From the NCBI GenBank assembly GCA_905147135.1, contig LR990056.1, forward strand, positions 12,720,001 to 12,784,000: a DNA stretch of 64,000 nt, given 5' to 3'. A model generated the notes under the pieces. It saw only the letters and a program-made list of their open reading frames with translations, ran no database searches and was not told the origin of the DNA. Both the position numbers and the translations under genes were made by a program. This document shows, in pieces, positions 1-12,755 of this stretch; the first letter of the stretch is position 1, and each line of letters begins with the position of its first letter. This stretch comes from Blastobasis lacticolella. Taxonomy: Eukaryota; Arthropoda; Insecta; Lepidoptera; Blastobasidae.

Positions 1-2480
1 ACAGTCGAGTATAAGCCCAAGGGGCTGGTGTTGATTTCAAGGGTCATGAGTACTGCTCTGCTATCTGTTAAGATCCTTATAGGTTGTTACTCTACTTTTT
101 TGTCTTGTACAGCGTGTGTGGCTACGACAATTCCCATGCACTCCGCTCGTAAGAGCGTGTTGTACGTACTCAGTCTGTTTTGGACTCATCTGTAAAAATC
201 CTTACTTTCCGTATGTTCCCTCCCGCGGGTCCTCGTGAAATTGTATCTTGTATTTTTTGCCGTTGCTACCAATCTAAGCAATATACGGTTACTAATAGAT
301 TCTGTCATTGGTTCCTCTTTTGTTTCTTCATAGAAGAAATCCGTATGTGGGTATCGGTACTTTGTCCAATAGATTAGTGTTTTAAATGTACCATTGCTGC
401 GGCTTCCTCTTATTGTACGTATAAGTAAAGTGAAGTTAGGTTGAGCTTAGGTTCCAGGGCTGCAGTTAAGGTCGTCCTCATGCAGCCGCTAACTGCCATG
501 CAAGCTAGTCTTTGTAATTTAGGTACAGTGGTGGATTGCTTGGTTTTAGTCCACTCCGTTTTAGCACTCCGTCCGATCACTGTTTTGTAAAGCCATAATT
601 TGCGGGATAGTCCCCAGGTTTAAAATTATGATATGAGTTATATTAATTGTGCTGTTGCTCTTAGTTGTAAGCGTTTGTACTAAAATTTGTATGAACTCAC
701 ATGTGCGTTTGAGGAATTACATTTTTAATATATATTTTTTGTAGAGTACACAGTTTCAAGTGAATCAACTGAAGAACTATAAATTTGCGGTTGGGATGCA
801 AAATTTCAAGGTTCTTGTAGTTTCGACTCTTTGTTAATTACACACAGTCAGACGTCTACAGTTTTATATTATACAAGTATATAGATATAATTCTGTCAAT
901 TTGAATCAAAATGTAGATAGCAGTGATGCTATGCTGTCGCGTGGTAGCTGAAGCAATTTATGTCAATTAGAGGCTAATTATTTGTTTACATAGCCAGCGT
1001 CATATGGCTCTGCACGGCTAGTGCAATACAAGTGTACTGTCGTGCGCGATAAGCGAGAAAAGGCGCGACGTAGGTACTGCTATCTCTTTCATCTTAGTAT
1101 TGAGAGAAGGAAACAAACGCTCACTCGCGGCGCGAGATGTGTCACGTGCACACATGTGCTAGCCGTGCTGAAATTAACTAAATTTTTAAATTCAAATTTT
1201 AATTATATGCCACGGTACTATGAATGACAGCGGCGACGGGTTTTCAAAAATAAAATGACATCTTGATCATTTCGAACCCTGACGGTATCCTACAGGCTAC
1301 AGAGCATGTGACCCGATAGGCCTTCGACACGAGTAAACGTCAGTGTTGACAAGTCTGTATCTGTAGCCAGCGTTTCATCAACGTCCCGTGGTTTTAAGCG
1401 AAACTACAAACATTTGCTAATATAGCTAGTCTAAGGACAACAGCGCCACTCTTCAAAGGTACTAAATGATGATACAAGCAGGTTAAAGAAAATGCCGTCG
1501 CCTGTCATTTGTTTTTGCATGACGCGCGATACCAGATTCGCGTTTACGTGTGCTGCCATAAAGTTGAATATCGTCTGTACTTGAAAAAGCGACTTACAAC
1601 TGTTATTCACAACTTAAATATTACAAAAAATTAAAGCAGACTTAATATGTATAACGCACAACACCTACTTACTTTACCACTCTACTTTAGACTCAACACG
1701 TGGTTACGCCATAAAAAAGGGAAATCGAAAAATTAAATGTAGTATTCATTACTAAATACGGTTCCATGTCCATCAACAAACCATGCTCCTGACCATACAA
1801 AAAAGTAGAAAGAACTATCACAATAGTTACTAATTTGCCGTATTTTTTGTGAATGTTTATTTGGTTCGCCGAAAACCACTGTCCAGTCCAGTCCACAGTG
1901 ACTTTGATATTGAAAATTAGTTTCACTCGTGATTGTGAACACATTGCCATATGTTACTGGATACTTATGTTAAATGACCAATGCTTCATATTTTAAAATA
2001 TGTTGTGTTCTACAATATGGAAGCAAGTAGCTACATTATATTAAACGCGATGGTTTTACTTCGCTGGCTCAGCCACCAGAAGTGGATCTTGGCCTCCGAG
2101 TTCCGACATAAAGATTCCCCATTGGTCGCTCCCTATACTGCGCGATTTGTTTCCAATTAGCTATCTGGAGTTCGTGCACGTCTTTCTTTCCTTTTGGTAC
2201 GTACATGTACACTAATTACTAATAATTTACAATATTTCCTGAAAGACCGGAAATAATTTTGAAGACGATATTCTCCTTTCGTGACTCTGGGGCAACGAAA
2301 ATCTAGGTATTTTCCTCGGTGATAGTGCGAATAGGAACAGGCGATACGCTGGCAGCGCTGCGGCGTGACGGGTACAATGCGCGGGAGTCGCCGACGGTAA
2401 ACCTACACCCACTGTCTACGTCGCCGCCACCGCCGCCGCCGTCGCCCGCTGCCGACCACTCTACTAGCATGACAAACTTG
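1..2480. other. AT-rich sequence, no gene recognised
   Basis: Both strands carry only short open frames with no recognisable motif, high-GC exon pattern or paired splice sites. It could be a distal UTR or intron of a neighbour, but nothing in it shows that. Confidence 0.5.
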
Positions 2481-2507
2481 ACCTATAGTGCAGTAGAAAT
2501 AGTTTTA

Positions 2508-2703
2508 GAGGTGGAACTAATTGCAACAGACATAATTAGTGCGGCAAATTGTACTAGGTAATACGCTTCTAATCAACATACTAAAAACAACAAACAAAAA
2601 GCAGAACAGGTACAGACAGATGTATATTTCTAGTATGTTGATTATAAGCGTATTACCTAAAATTTGGCGGAATAATAATTTCTGTTGCAATTAGTTCCAC
2701 CTC
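2508..2703. repeat. Foldback MITE with ~75-bp inverted arms
   Basis: The left arm (from GAGGTGGAACTAATTGC, through TAATACGC and AATCAACATACTA) is mirrored on the right (TAGTATGTTGATT ... GCAATTAGTTCCACCTC). Weaker matching continues outward to about 2480 and 2740. It has no coding capacity, so it is a non-autonomous DNA element; the superfamily is not assignable by eye. Confidence 0.8.
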
Positions 2704-2740
2704 GAGCCCCATTTTCGGTTAATTCTACTACACTACTAAG

Positions 2741-3511
2741 CCAAATTTCCTTCAGTATTCGCAGTCAACCGACAGATGTTCACTGCAAGACAAAGGGCAT
2801 CTCCAAGAGCATGTCTTGCTTACTCTCTCTTACGGTTTCCTGATACATTCGTGAACCCCGATTTTGCATGTTATTGAACTCACAAACGATGACAATATCT
2901 TTATCAACTGTTGTTAATTTGTTGATTAAAAACAAGTCAAGGTAACAGAAAATATAATGGAATAGTTTCTACATCTCCAATCCGGCTGTTTCTATACTGT
3001 TGTTACAGCTAACGGCTGAAGCTCATTAGCTCCAATGTCGAGGCGGAATGAGGCATTTACTCCGGGGACGCTTTACCTCCATCATATAATTGAGTATTGT
3101 TTGTGTAACATAATGCGTGTTTGCGTTTACTTAACGCCTAAATGACGCCTGTTCCCCGCAGTCACTAGGTCACGTGCGTGTGGAACGGCTAGGCTGCCCG
3201 GCTGTGACGACTTTCTTGTGTGGAGAGAGGGGCGTGTTTTACTTTGAGCATTTATCGGATGTATATAAGTAAGAACGATAGAAATTATCAACTTATCACG
3301 AAAATAAAGAATTTATTAGGCGAACATACTTGCTTATGTTTGTAAAAATATGAAACGAAATTGCTTTTGTTGCTCCGGTAGAGACTTGTTAATTACGATT
3401 TGCGCCGGACGAAACATTTTCTCATCTAAATAGAACGTAGTTTCATTAGGCGCTAACGATGTGGTTTATTGTGGGTTTAGCTAAATTACTTTGGGCGGCT
3501 AGCACCAAATT
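2741..3511. other. No gene or clear repeat seen
   Basis: AT-rich spacer between a foldback element and a SINE. Nothing recognisable on either strand. Confidence 0.4.
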
Positions 3512-3830
3512 AATAAAATCATCTTGGCGTTAATGACCCGGTTGTGCTCATTCGGGATTCGGCTTCAATCTAGGATTCGGCAGGTCAGGTAATTACAATG
3601 GAGCTACTGCCATCTGACCTCCATGACCCTGCTACCAGGGGAACCTGACCAGATTGGATCATGGTTACACACACATCCAGTCGCCTGAATGTGCAAGTTT
3701 CATCACGATGTTTTCCCTCGCCGAAAGAGCGTTAGTATTCAACTAATGTACATAACTCAGAAAACAGTCATTGGTACATGGCCGGAGCCGGGACCTCTGA
3801 TACTCTAACCGCTCGGCCACCGACGCTCTT
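3512..3830 (-). mobile_element. tRNA-derived SINE
   Basis: Same family as the copies at 42.6, 51.5 and 63.3 kb. The tRNA-like head is at the right end, so the element lies on the minus strand, and its tail starts at the left with TTGGCGTTAATGACCCGG. GCACCAA flanks both sides (3502-3508 and 3831-3837) as the probable target duplication. The B-box region is degraded compared with the 63.3 kb copy. Confidence 0.8.
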
Positions 3831-4060
3831 GCACCAATTTCTACCATGAATTAATACAACCCTAGTTCTAACTTAAATTTTGGATGTTCACGACTTTTAC
3901 ATTGATTGAACTAGTATTAAATTTGTGGCTGCTACACTAGTGATAATAGCTTATCTGTACATTATACTGATATCTACATTTTGATTGACATTGGGAACAG
4001 AATATGGCAACGGCGCCCCCGACGGACTTTTTTATCGATCTGCTAGTCAGGGGTTTTAAT

Positions 4061-4715
4061 AGTAGTTTATGCAACTGTCATATAAAAGGGGGTATTAAAA
4101 CATGAGTGTCTGTTTATCATACGAGGCGTAGCCGAGTATGATAATAGGTTGACACGAGTGTTTTAATACCTAATTATATGCAGTTGCATACACTACTTTA
4201 TCTACACTCGTATTTTTATGTTAAAATATCGTACCTATAATTTTCTCAACTTTGCTGGTAGTAAGCTGCGAGTCAGTTCTGTTGTATCTACGCGTCGAGG
4301 ATATCAAGCGGCGGGAAATTCACTTTACTACTCTCACATTTATCTATTTATTTACTTAAAATAAGAAAAAACATTCACAAACACAAATTACAACAATTAC
4401 AAAAAATATTTTGTTTAGCGGGAAAATAATTACACAGAATATAAACAGGAAAATTTAAATTTTGATTTGAATTTGTTAAAGACATCTAGGTATTCAGCCT
4501 ACATTTGACCGTGTCCAGGCGCCCGACGAGAATTTAAAAAATATAAGTGTTGCATAATGATTAAAAAGTTATTTTACGATACAGCTGTCATGAAAATAGT
4601 ATGGGAAATGCTGTATCGAAAAGTAATTTTTTAAATTTTTATAGACTGGCGTGAAAAAAGTGTATCCTTAAACGACTGTTTTTGAATATGTAATTGGAAC
4701 ATTACACTATAAGTG
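4061..4715. repeat. Dispersed ~650-bp repeat, uninterrupted copy
   Basis: It begins near TAGTTTATGCAACTGTCATA and runs to about GAGTGTAGATAAA-like sequence. A second copy lies at 29,759-31,525, interrupted there by a hAT-like insertion. This copy has an extra stretch at 4085-4165 that the other lacks. There are inverted sub-repeats (TATGCAACTG / CAGTTGCATA) but no coding capacity, so it is probably a non-autonomous DNA transposon. Confidence 0.75.
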
Positions 4716-4949
4716 TAGATAAAAATCCTTATTCAATTGGTGTTAGGAAATTTTTTATTTAAAATTTTGGTTTTTACTTTTTTGATTACAGTGTTTACAA
4801 TTTTCTTATGGCATTCAAAGCATGTTTTTTATGCATCGACAGACGACAAACGCGTTGAATAGAATAAGGGTCATTGTTAAATCAGGCGTTTTGGAAAGCG
4901 GAGCAATGCAAAAAGTGCGAAAGTTGTAGTTTTTTAGATTTTTGCTTAT

Positions 4950-5241
4950 TAGGAACCGCAGAATACCGCAGCTAAACAATACTCTTTTAAATAGTATTGT
5001 GTTTCTGCCGGTGAGTAAGGTTTCCAGTGCTCCATGGGGTGGGGATTTAGGGAACCGTGGCTTTGGCAGTGGAGGGGCATTTGCCTTTTTGCTGCCAGAG
5101 CAACGTGTTATAGAGGTGGGCAACGCATTAGCGATACTCTTAGTTTTGCTAATGTCTATAGGCAGTGGTGACCACTTTCCTTCAGGTGGCCCGCTTGCCT
5201 GTTTGCCTACCGTATGACATAAAAAAAAAAAAAAAAAAAAT
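4950..5241 (+). mobile_element. Short retroelement with long poly(A) tail
   Basis: It ends in an uninterrupted run of more than 20 A (about 5220-5241), a sign of retroposition that has not yet decayed. Body segments (CAGTGGTGACCACTTTCC, GCCCGCTTGCCTGTTTGCC) recur inverted at 58,365-58,580 and partly at 41.8, 50.1 and 63.9 kb. The left boundary is uncertain. It has no convincing ORF. Confidence 0.7.
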
Positions 5242-6830
5242 TAAAAATGATGTCTTAAATAGAAAATATTTTCGTATTAGTTTAGTTATAGATCTACACA
5301 TACTTGTATAAATTGTAGTCGTAATTAAAACTAAACTAATTTATGTAGTTTCTAGTTCTTGATTTATCTTTTGAAACATATAAATATGTATTTCAAAAAT
5401 GTATTCGTTGATATTTTTAGTTTAGTTCTTCAGCTATCCTCTGCAATTTTTAGATTGGAATTGGCCATCCACGCCAATCTGGACGTTTAAAAATCATACG
5501 TTTCGATTCAATGGACGCCATGCTTACCTTAACGGACCAATTTCTTTGTATCTCGATAATTTTCCATACAATATTATCTCGCAACTAATAATCCATTGCA
5601 GAAAACCGCATCTAAATCGGTCAAGCCGTTTTTGCACGAGATAAATGACAAGATTTGTGAAAAATGTTGATTGCAGCGCCCCCTGGATTGTTAACCCAAT
5701 AATATGAATTAAATCACTTTTTGTACACTAGTTCCACTTTATTATACAATTTTATTAAATTGCAACCGGTTTCGAATTACTCATCTTCAGGCAATTACTT
5801 TATATTTTAACCCAATAATACTTATCTAAGAACCACCGCTGAAGAATAAAAAAATGGTTGAAACCACATCGAAATCGGTTCAGCCGTTTTTGAGATAAAT
5901 GACAACTCACCCCAAACTCATATACCATCTCCGTTCCGTCGTTGGTAACAAAATTTCATACAAAATGTCGTTAAACGTCATTCTATAATGTGTTTAAGAA
6001 TTTGGTATAAGCCAGACTTAGTGTAATCAACCTTTTTTTTACAAACTTATTTTACTTGCCCTAATGCTTTAATGGCATATTGTTGCCGGGTTCCCGTCCT
6101 TCCATCTTTCCCGTCTATATTATTCATCGCTCGCAAATTTCCAAGAAAGAATATTTTCTAACTAATTATGGTAGAAAAAAAAACCTGTGTACCGACACTT
6201 TACCTGAAAAAGTACCGTCAATGCGGACAACTTACATGGAGCCTAATCGGCGTCTAGCTGGCAGCCGTCCAATGCTGCACTGTCTCGCAGAATTGGCCGG
6301 ATAAGTTATTTCCAACATTTTGCAAGTTCCATTTTTGCTTATATTCAGAAACGGTACGCTTTACATTGTTATTGTTACGTACAGCCGCCAGTTTCTTTGT
6401 TTCGGCGGCACTCGCCAAAAATAGCCGCATCCAAATTGATATAAATTGACGAAGTTACCTACGGCAATAGGAGTCGGAATGAACAAAAGTGGGCGCAATC
6501 CTATTAGCTAGGGTGGAGCGGCGGCGCGCAACAAGTCGGCGGCGCTGCATGTAAAATTCAGGAGTTTAGTCTAACATCCGCAATGCTTTAGCTTGCAGAT
6601 TTCTTTTTCTTGTATTGAGCTCTACATTCAGTATTCGATTTAGAGGATAAATAAAAACCTGCTAAGACATCATTATAATTTATTATGAATGAATTCATCA
6701 CACAAGTAAGCTTGTTTAAAGTTATAATACATTAAATAGAGCAAAGATGAATCACAAAGGCTTCCCTCGTGGACTCGTTTTGATTTGCTATTACCAGCGC
6801 ACCCCGAGTTCCGGATCTATCAAAGGCTCT
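5242..6830. other. No gene; short repeated motif
   Basis: It contains two copies (about 5600-5650 and 5860-5910) of a motif around AAATCGGTCAAGCCGTTTTTG / AATCGGTTCAGCCGTTTTTG followed by GAGATAAATGACA, a sequence common in lepidopteran repeats. Nothing else was recognised. Confidence 0.45.
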
Positions 6831-7100
6831 CTATTTAGAACGGGGTCGCTATAACGAGGGGCAGAGCGCAGGTAACGAGAGGCGGTCTCGGGCCACGGAA
6901 GCGCGTGTACGCGGCCAAGGGCGGCCCATCGATCCCGGGAGGGGGTCCTGGCCCGACCCTGACCGCTCGGGAGACGGCGGCGGGCCCAGCCGGAGCCGCG
7001 GGGCGCGCTCGTCTGGTGACGTCAATACGCGCCCGCGCCCCGCCCCCGCCCGCAGACGCGCGCCGGCTCCGGCTCCGGCTGCCGGACACGTCCGAAACAA
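6831..7100. promoter_or_regulatory. CpG-rich patch with CRE-like site; candidate promoter
   Basis: About 270 bp of very GC- and CpG-rich sequence in an AT-rich setting, with a perfect TGACGTCA (CREB/ATF type) at 7017-7024 and GC boxes (CCGCCCCCGCCC-like) just after it. Several frames are open only because of composition. It may be the promoter or 5' UTR of the plus-strand gene whose first recognised exon is at 15,512, since that exon is internal (phase-0 entry behind an acceptor). There is no direct proof of transcription. Confidence 0.35.
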
Positions 7101-7484
7101 TACTCGTTCCCGACATAAAAACGAATATGTACTTTTCTGACGTGACCTATGTTTACTTCACCGTGCTCGGCTAATCTGACACTAAATTTGCTAACCATTG
7201 AACTGGAGTTGACTAGGGTAGAGTTACCTTATGGGCTCCCCTATTATTTGTCGACACTCGACCGCCCTTTCCGGCACAATACGAATCCGCAAACATTTAG
7301 CTGCTATTTTACCATTTTCGCAAATGTCTATTCAATCTTAAAAATAATTTATTGGTTTTCAAAAATTTACATAGCATCATAATTTACTTAAAATGTAGGC
7401 ATTATATACAAGCTTCCAAACTAGGTCGAACCCGTAACTTCTTTTATGTTCAAAATAGAAATAGGATATTTAAAACTATTATTA

Positions 7485-7740
7485 TGATACATTCACCACC
7501 ACCACCATCACAGCCCATAACAATCCACTGCAGGACTTCGGGCCTCTCCCACGAAAGGGGAGGTCATTGCCATAATCTCCACGCTTGGCAGGCGGGTTGG
7601 AGATCGCAGTGCAGTTGATGTAAATCTACCCAGAAAGATGCTGCTGCCCATCTTTCGGATCTGTCCCTTAGTCGCCTTTTACGACACCCACGGGAAGAGA
7701 TGGGGTGGTGCTATTCTTTGAGGTGGCGGCACCACACACC
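7485..7740 (+). repeat. Interspersed repeat (CCACTGCAGGAC family)
   Basis: Marked by CCACTGCAGGACTTCGGGCC, CTCCCACGAAAGGGGAGG and CACGCTTGGCAGGCGGGTTGG. Related copies lie at 13,262-13,400 and 62,628-62,765 (same strand) and 51,080-51,246 (inverted). Read on the minus strand, the right part gives a LINE-like peptide tail. Likely a retroelement 3' fragment. Confidence 0.7.
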
Positions 7741-8690
7741 ATATGATACATTATGTAGACAGAAAGACAAAAGCGAAATGGTTTGAACGTCATTACTTTT
7801 AGTAGGGCTCGTTGTGTTCTATCAACTTTAATAAAATTTAATTTATTTGAACCACCCCATATTTTAATACAATAGCACAGGATAGATTGATCCAAGGCAT
7901 AATACACTGTTTTTAAAAGTTATATATTAGCTACTTGTCTGATGCCCGATTTCTCCCTCACTTAATAAGTTTTAAGGGAGGGACCCTTATAGCACTTTAA
8001 GTGACGGATTTGCCTGAAAAACATTACACTTAAAAGTGTTAGAAGTCCCTTAAAACTTAAGGTTGATGGTGAAAACGGGCATACTGTTTTAAATGCGAAT
8101 ATAAGTTTGCGAATTGGTTCTGATATTTTATTTATCTGGGGCTTCAATGTGTCTCATCAAGTAGTAACACCTAAATATTTTATATTTGCTACTCTTTCAA
8201 GAACCTCACATCTAGACTTTGGTTTCTAGTACGCCAATACGCTGGATCTCGGACCGACTCCCTTCCGCACAATAGTGAAGCTTATTCTAAGATTGTCGTT
8301 AGTCGGGAGTCCTTTGTACGTATAGCAAAGGCGATTATCTTGGTTTTATTTAAGTTTAGTGTGACCTTATTTATCTTAAGCCACTGAGTGACTGTTCTCA
8401 AGCAAGCTTCTGCCATGGCCCCAGCCTCTTCCCATATTTTGTCATGACAGATTATTACGTTTATAATCTGTTTAAATAAAACGTCCATTGCATTTTTTTT
8501 GTTCAAGTTTCTGTGTCACGTAATCTGTGCGATCATTCACTACCTCTAAAGTAGATCTTCCAGTTCTAAAGCCATACTGGTTTTGCGAGAGAATATGTTT
8601 CTTTTCGAGATACAATACAAGTCGTTTATTTATTATTTTCTCTGCTATTTTAGATAATGCAGACTGAACGAAAATAGGCCAACATTATTT
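7741..8690 (-). pseudogene. Degenerate non-LTR retrotransposon RT fragment
   Basis: Translated pieces match non-LTR reverse transcriptases of the CR1/Jockey type: NQYGFRTGRST (about 8.57 kb), WLKINKVTLNLNKTK (about 8.35 kb), INKISEPIRKLIFAFKT (about 8.12 kb), then YCIKIWGG and RTQRALLKVM (about 7.82 kb). The part that should hold the catalytic Tyr-x-Asp-Asp is missing, there are stops and frameshifts, and a MITE splits the C-terminal part. It is a dead relic with no function for the host that I can see. Confidence 0.8.
7942..8092. repeat. MITE inserted in the LINE relic
   Basis: About 150 bp with ~40-bp inverted ends: TGCCCGATTTCTCCCTCACT on the left, mirrored by sequence ending ATGGTGAAAACGGGCA on the right, both enclosing TTTTAAGGGA blocks. 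It interrupts the LINE reading frame between the IRKLIFAFKT and IWGG segments, so it arrived later. Confidence 0.7.
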
Positions 8691-8699
8691 TATTAATGT

Positions 8700-11600
8700 T
8701 AGTTATTACTAATGCATTTAGAAAGTGTTTTTACACGGTTTTTAGCAGCCCACTCAGCGTCACCGCTCATTAATATATCGTTAACTAACTGACCCGCCCT
8801 GACTTCGTTCGTGTGTTGTCCTACCCTATTAACATTCCTCTTGAATCACTATCTATTGTTGAAAACAGCATAAAAATCCGTTGCATAGTTTAAAAGATCT
8901 AAGCGTACATATATACATACATACATACATTCGGACAGGCAGTGGGAAGCGACTTTGTTTTATACATGTATTGATTGAGGGTTCTATGTCAATAGAAGAT
9001 AATTTTAAGTTACTTTGCATTCCTTCAAGTTTATTTCCCAAGTTCGAAATATATTCCAGATGTACCTTTCTCGCACTTTCTTGAGTTTAAATGGACATTT
9101 CATCGTATTTGTTTGATAGAAATTGTAGGGATTTTTCTATTTTTAGGTTAGAATGATGTATTGTGGAGTTCTAACATTTTATCTCGGCAACTTCGGAAAT
9201 TTCATAAACTGAAACGTTTCAGCTTGGTCTTTAAGTTAATTAGGTTATCATCAGAAGAGTCCCAGCGTCGTTTATTACGTTGACTAACAAAAGATTGGCT
9301 GTTTGGTTCGTTAGATAATTTGGTTAAATCTGAGTCCGATTTCACATGATATACGGGGCAATTTTAGACGATTCATTTCCCTTAGGATTGCAGTTTATGT
9401 GGTTAGTGTGTGTGTACGCAGCAAGACAATTTTAATTTGAGCTCCGTGTCACTGCTTTTACCGTAGTCAACCCTGGTCGTAGTATAGTGGTGACTTTGTT
9501 TATATTGACTTCTCGTTCGTTGTTGGGGATACTGCTCACAATAAGAAGTTATGCACTGTGGCTCCTATAGTTTATGCCCCTCATCATATTGGCGCTATGT
9601 CCCGGTTGCGCTCCTGCGCGGTACACGAGGGCCAGGGGTCCGCCCTCCTACTCTTACTGGCAAATTTCGCTCGGTCTTCGGCGTCAAGCCTTGCCGACCG
9701 CTTCTTGATCGCTTGATCGCTTCTTGGACCAACCTCTCCTTTCCGTGTCTGACGAGGCTGGCATGACCAGACAATTGTTCCCCACGTATTTTGCCGATCT
9801 GCACAAGACGCGGCCATACCATCGAAGGCGGTACTATTGCAGCTTATCTGCGATGTCACGGACGCCAAGGCTACCTCTAATGCGGGCATTTCGAACGCGA
9901 TATTTCCGTAAACTCCACATATCCGTAGGGGTAGGGTAGGGGATCTGCATTTTTGCAGGCCATGTACTCTGTCTTCTTCATTTCCTTTAGTTTATGCCTG
10001 CCTCTTACTTACTACTACTTTTGTTTTACTATCATTAGATAGTAAATACTACTTTTACTTATTATTAGGAACTTTTGCTTATTATTGTATATTTAATTTT
10101 TATTAAATTAAAATTAACGATTTGTACGTCTAAACGCTTTCGTGGTTCGGAGGGAAGGGTATATACATATATCGGTTTAACATTGAATCGCGGTTTATAA
10201 TATGTTTTTAAGGAGCGTATGTGTCAATATAACTTGGTGCAATTTCCGATTGCTGTAAATAAGCAGTTAATGCTAAAATTAAAACCAGTTTAATCACTGT
10301 TTAGTGTTTACGTAATAATTTTAATACCAGTCGTCTCGTCTGTCGGTAAAATATTTACATACATATACATGATTTCAGAACACGCTTTAGTTAGAGTATA
10401 AGCCTTAATCCTTAGCTTACTCTCCTGTTCTATCACTTATGAAAGCTAATATGTACGATATAGGGATAGCATTTCATATCTATTACTGGTATTTCATTAT
10501 CGTAATGGTTCCGAAGCGCAATAGCGAGTTGACGCTCAGTATATTATTATTGTCAGCGTGATTGTGAATATCATTGAATTTGTGATTGACTAGAGTAACT
10601 TCAAAGAAATTAAAATCTTGTTTCATTTGTTCTGAAGTGATATACCTACCATTATTATTTGTCTATGTATGTATTAAATTTCTTATATCACTTCCACTGC
10701 GGAACGTAATCAAACATGTCCGCTACGTGAGGTGTCGTGCGGTTTGTCATGTTTACGCAAACTGCATTCTCGTAACGCTAGAGTCGAGTAGGCGGCTTGA
10801 CCAAACGCTTGGGCTGGTGCCAGCAACTCACCTGTGCCTTGGTGCAATGAAATCTTTTACTGTGTTTTCCGCTCCTCAAATTTCTTTACAACCCTTGTAT
10901 TGATCTTGCACGCCTCGGTTTGCCGTCTTGCCCCTAGTCGTCTAGTAGCGGCGTAGATACTATGTACTATATAATGGGTATTTTCTCAATGTTTAATTTT
11001 ATGAACAAATTATAAAACGGCTCCTTATTTTGAGCTGTATACTTCTTATTCTTTGTAGGCATTTGTTACAGAATGATCACGTCATACACACACATTCCCT
11101 AAATTACGTTGGCGTTCTTTTATTGTAGTTTTACGCGATGCAGGTGGTCTGGTGAAGTTTCTATTCTTCATTATTTTATTATCTTGTCATCAAAGACACT
11201 ACTGACGCCTGTTTCAATGTCGTTCTTCGTTTTATTCGAAGCTGCGGATGAAATCGGCTTTCAAGAATGTACCTACACCACATAATCTGCCTACACCTAC
11301 GATGAAAATATGTTTTCCTGCCAACGTTACTGCGCTGTGGTTAATTGTGAAAAGGCAGATAACCAGATGTAATCAAAATATGTGATACTTCCTGGGCGTA
11401 AAAGTTTTTGTGGTACAAAATTACCCTGAATTTGTACTATTTTGTATCACAAAAATCAGAATTTGTACCTCTCTAGTTCCGGAGATCAGGTGGTCGGCCC
11501 AGGGAGTACCACTTCCTGGCCCGACCAAGCTGAAATCAATACTAGCAAAGCAGTTGAAAGCTTGTGAAGATGCCTAAAAATTTGTACCGATGTTGTACTC

Positions 11601-12355
11601 CTATTTGGTTAATAAAATTGTGATAAATTGCCGTTATCCCTACCAAAAAGTGAGGTTATGTTACGTTTTAAGGTGCCTGCAAATAGAAAATCATTACTTG
11701 TGATTCTCACTTTTCATACAAAAAATGTTTTTTTTAATGAAAAGTGAAAGTCGAAACATTTTTTGTATGAAAATTTACAAACAAGCCACAATCGGCAGGT
11801 TTCACGGCACTAATACCCCAGCTCTAAGATACTTGGTACAACATACGTGCTATGCTATCGCCATATTAAATGTTGAATGGATGCAGAGACGGTGTGTCTC
11901 GTAAATCTGTCGGTTGGCACGTGTCCACGGCGCTGCGCGATCAGCTGATAGCGTCGGCTCGTCGCTATCGCGGCTCTCGTGCACGCCTCCGCGGCAGCGA
12001 TTATTTATATTAATACCCCGCCCATTGCTTCTCTGTATTCCGAGTGATTACATTATCAAGCCTGCTTCGACATCGGCTAAATACACGCTGTTATGGGACT
12101 CCATGGACCATCATGCCGCTTGATAAAATGGCATGATCAATTGTGTATGGGGAATTTTTCGTCAGGCGGCTTCCTATATTTCTCCAATATTTCAATATTT
12201 TCTCATACACGGTCAGTTTGGCTCGATCAAGCCTATTTTATCATGCCATTGATTAAGACGCGTGATGTTGAGTGGCCACCATTAGCAAATCTACAGACAA
12301 TTATTTCCCTCTTTTTGGCTTTACCACATAATAATAATAATACTGCTTTACCATA
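8700..12355. other. No gene; scattered repeat pieces
   Basis: No exon-like GC-rich island with splice sites is seen. About 9690-9900 resembles 48,590-48,760 (shared GCAGCTTATCTGCGATGTCA and CATACCATCGAAGGCGG-like segments), so it is an interspersed repeat. An ATAC/ACAT microsatellite lies near 8910-8935. A short inverted repeat around TTTTCATACAAAAAATG lies at 11,710-11,775. Confidence 0.45.
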
Positions 12356-12755
12356 CTGCCGTCAAAGAAAGAGTACAGTAAATTACCCAAAATCGGTTAT
12401 GAGATAAAGCCGTTTAAAAGTTGCGCGCGATATTTTGACGACTGTGTGGAAATCTGTGTAATACCTTATAAAGTAAGGTCCACTTACTGCACTGTTTGTT
12501 AGTTATATGATATTCGTAGTAAATAATACAATATGTTAACTACAACCTAACCACTTACTGTTCTATTCCTTGAAACTGTTAACATGTTATTCAGTCATAC
12601 TGTATTGTTTATACATACTAAATCGCAGGAAAACATAATACGTCAACGAAACCTAGACAAAAAGAAAGACGCGTTATTTTTCAGCGATCATTTCTGTGTA
12701 TCTAACTTAATTTTGTCAAAATGACCACTTACTGTACTCTTTCTTATGACGGCAG
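12356..12755. repeat. Foldback MITE (~400 bp)
   Basis: The left end CTGCCGTCAAAGAAAGAGTA and the right end ending TCTTATGACGGCAG are inverted copies over about 26 bp with one gap. The interior repeats CCACTTACTG. No ORF. Confidence 0.75.

Noticed and set aside
6835..7174. Three overlapping open frames of 83-93 codons
   Set aside because: Caused by CpG-rich composition; no conserved motif, and all three overlap.
9551..9939. Open frames on both strands near 9.6-9.9 kb
   Set aside because: Part of the sequence recurs at 48.6 kb as an interspersed repeat; no protein motif.
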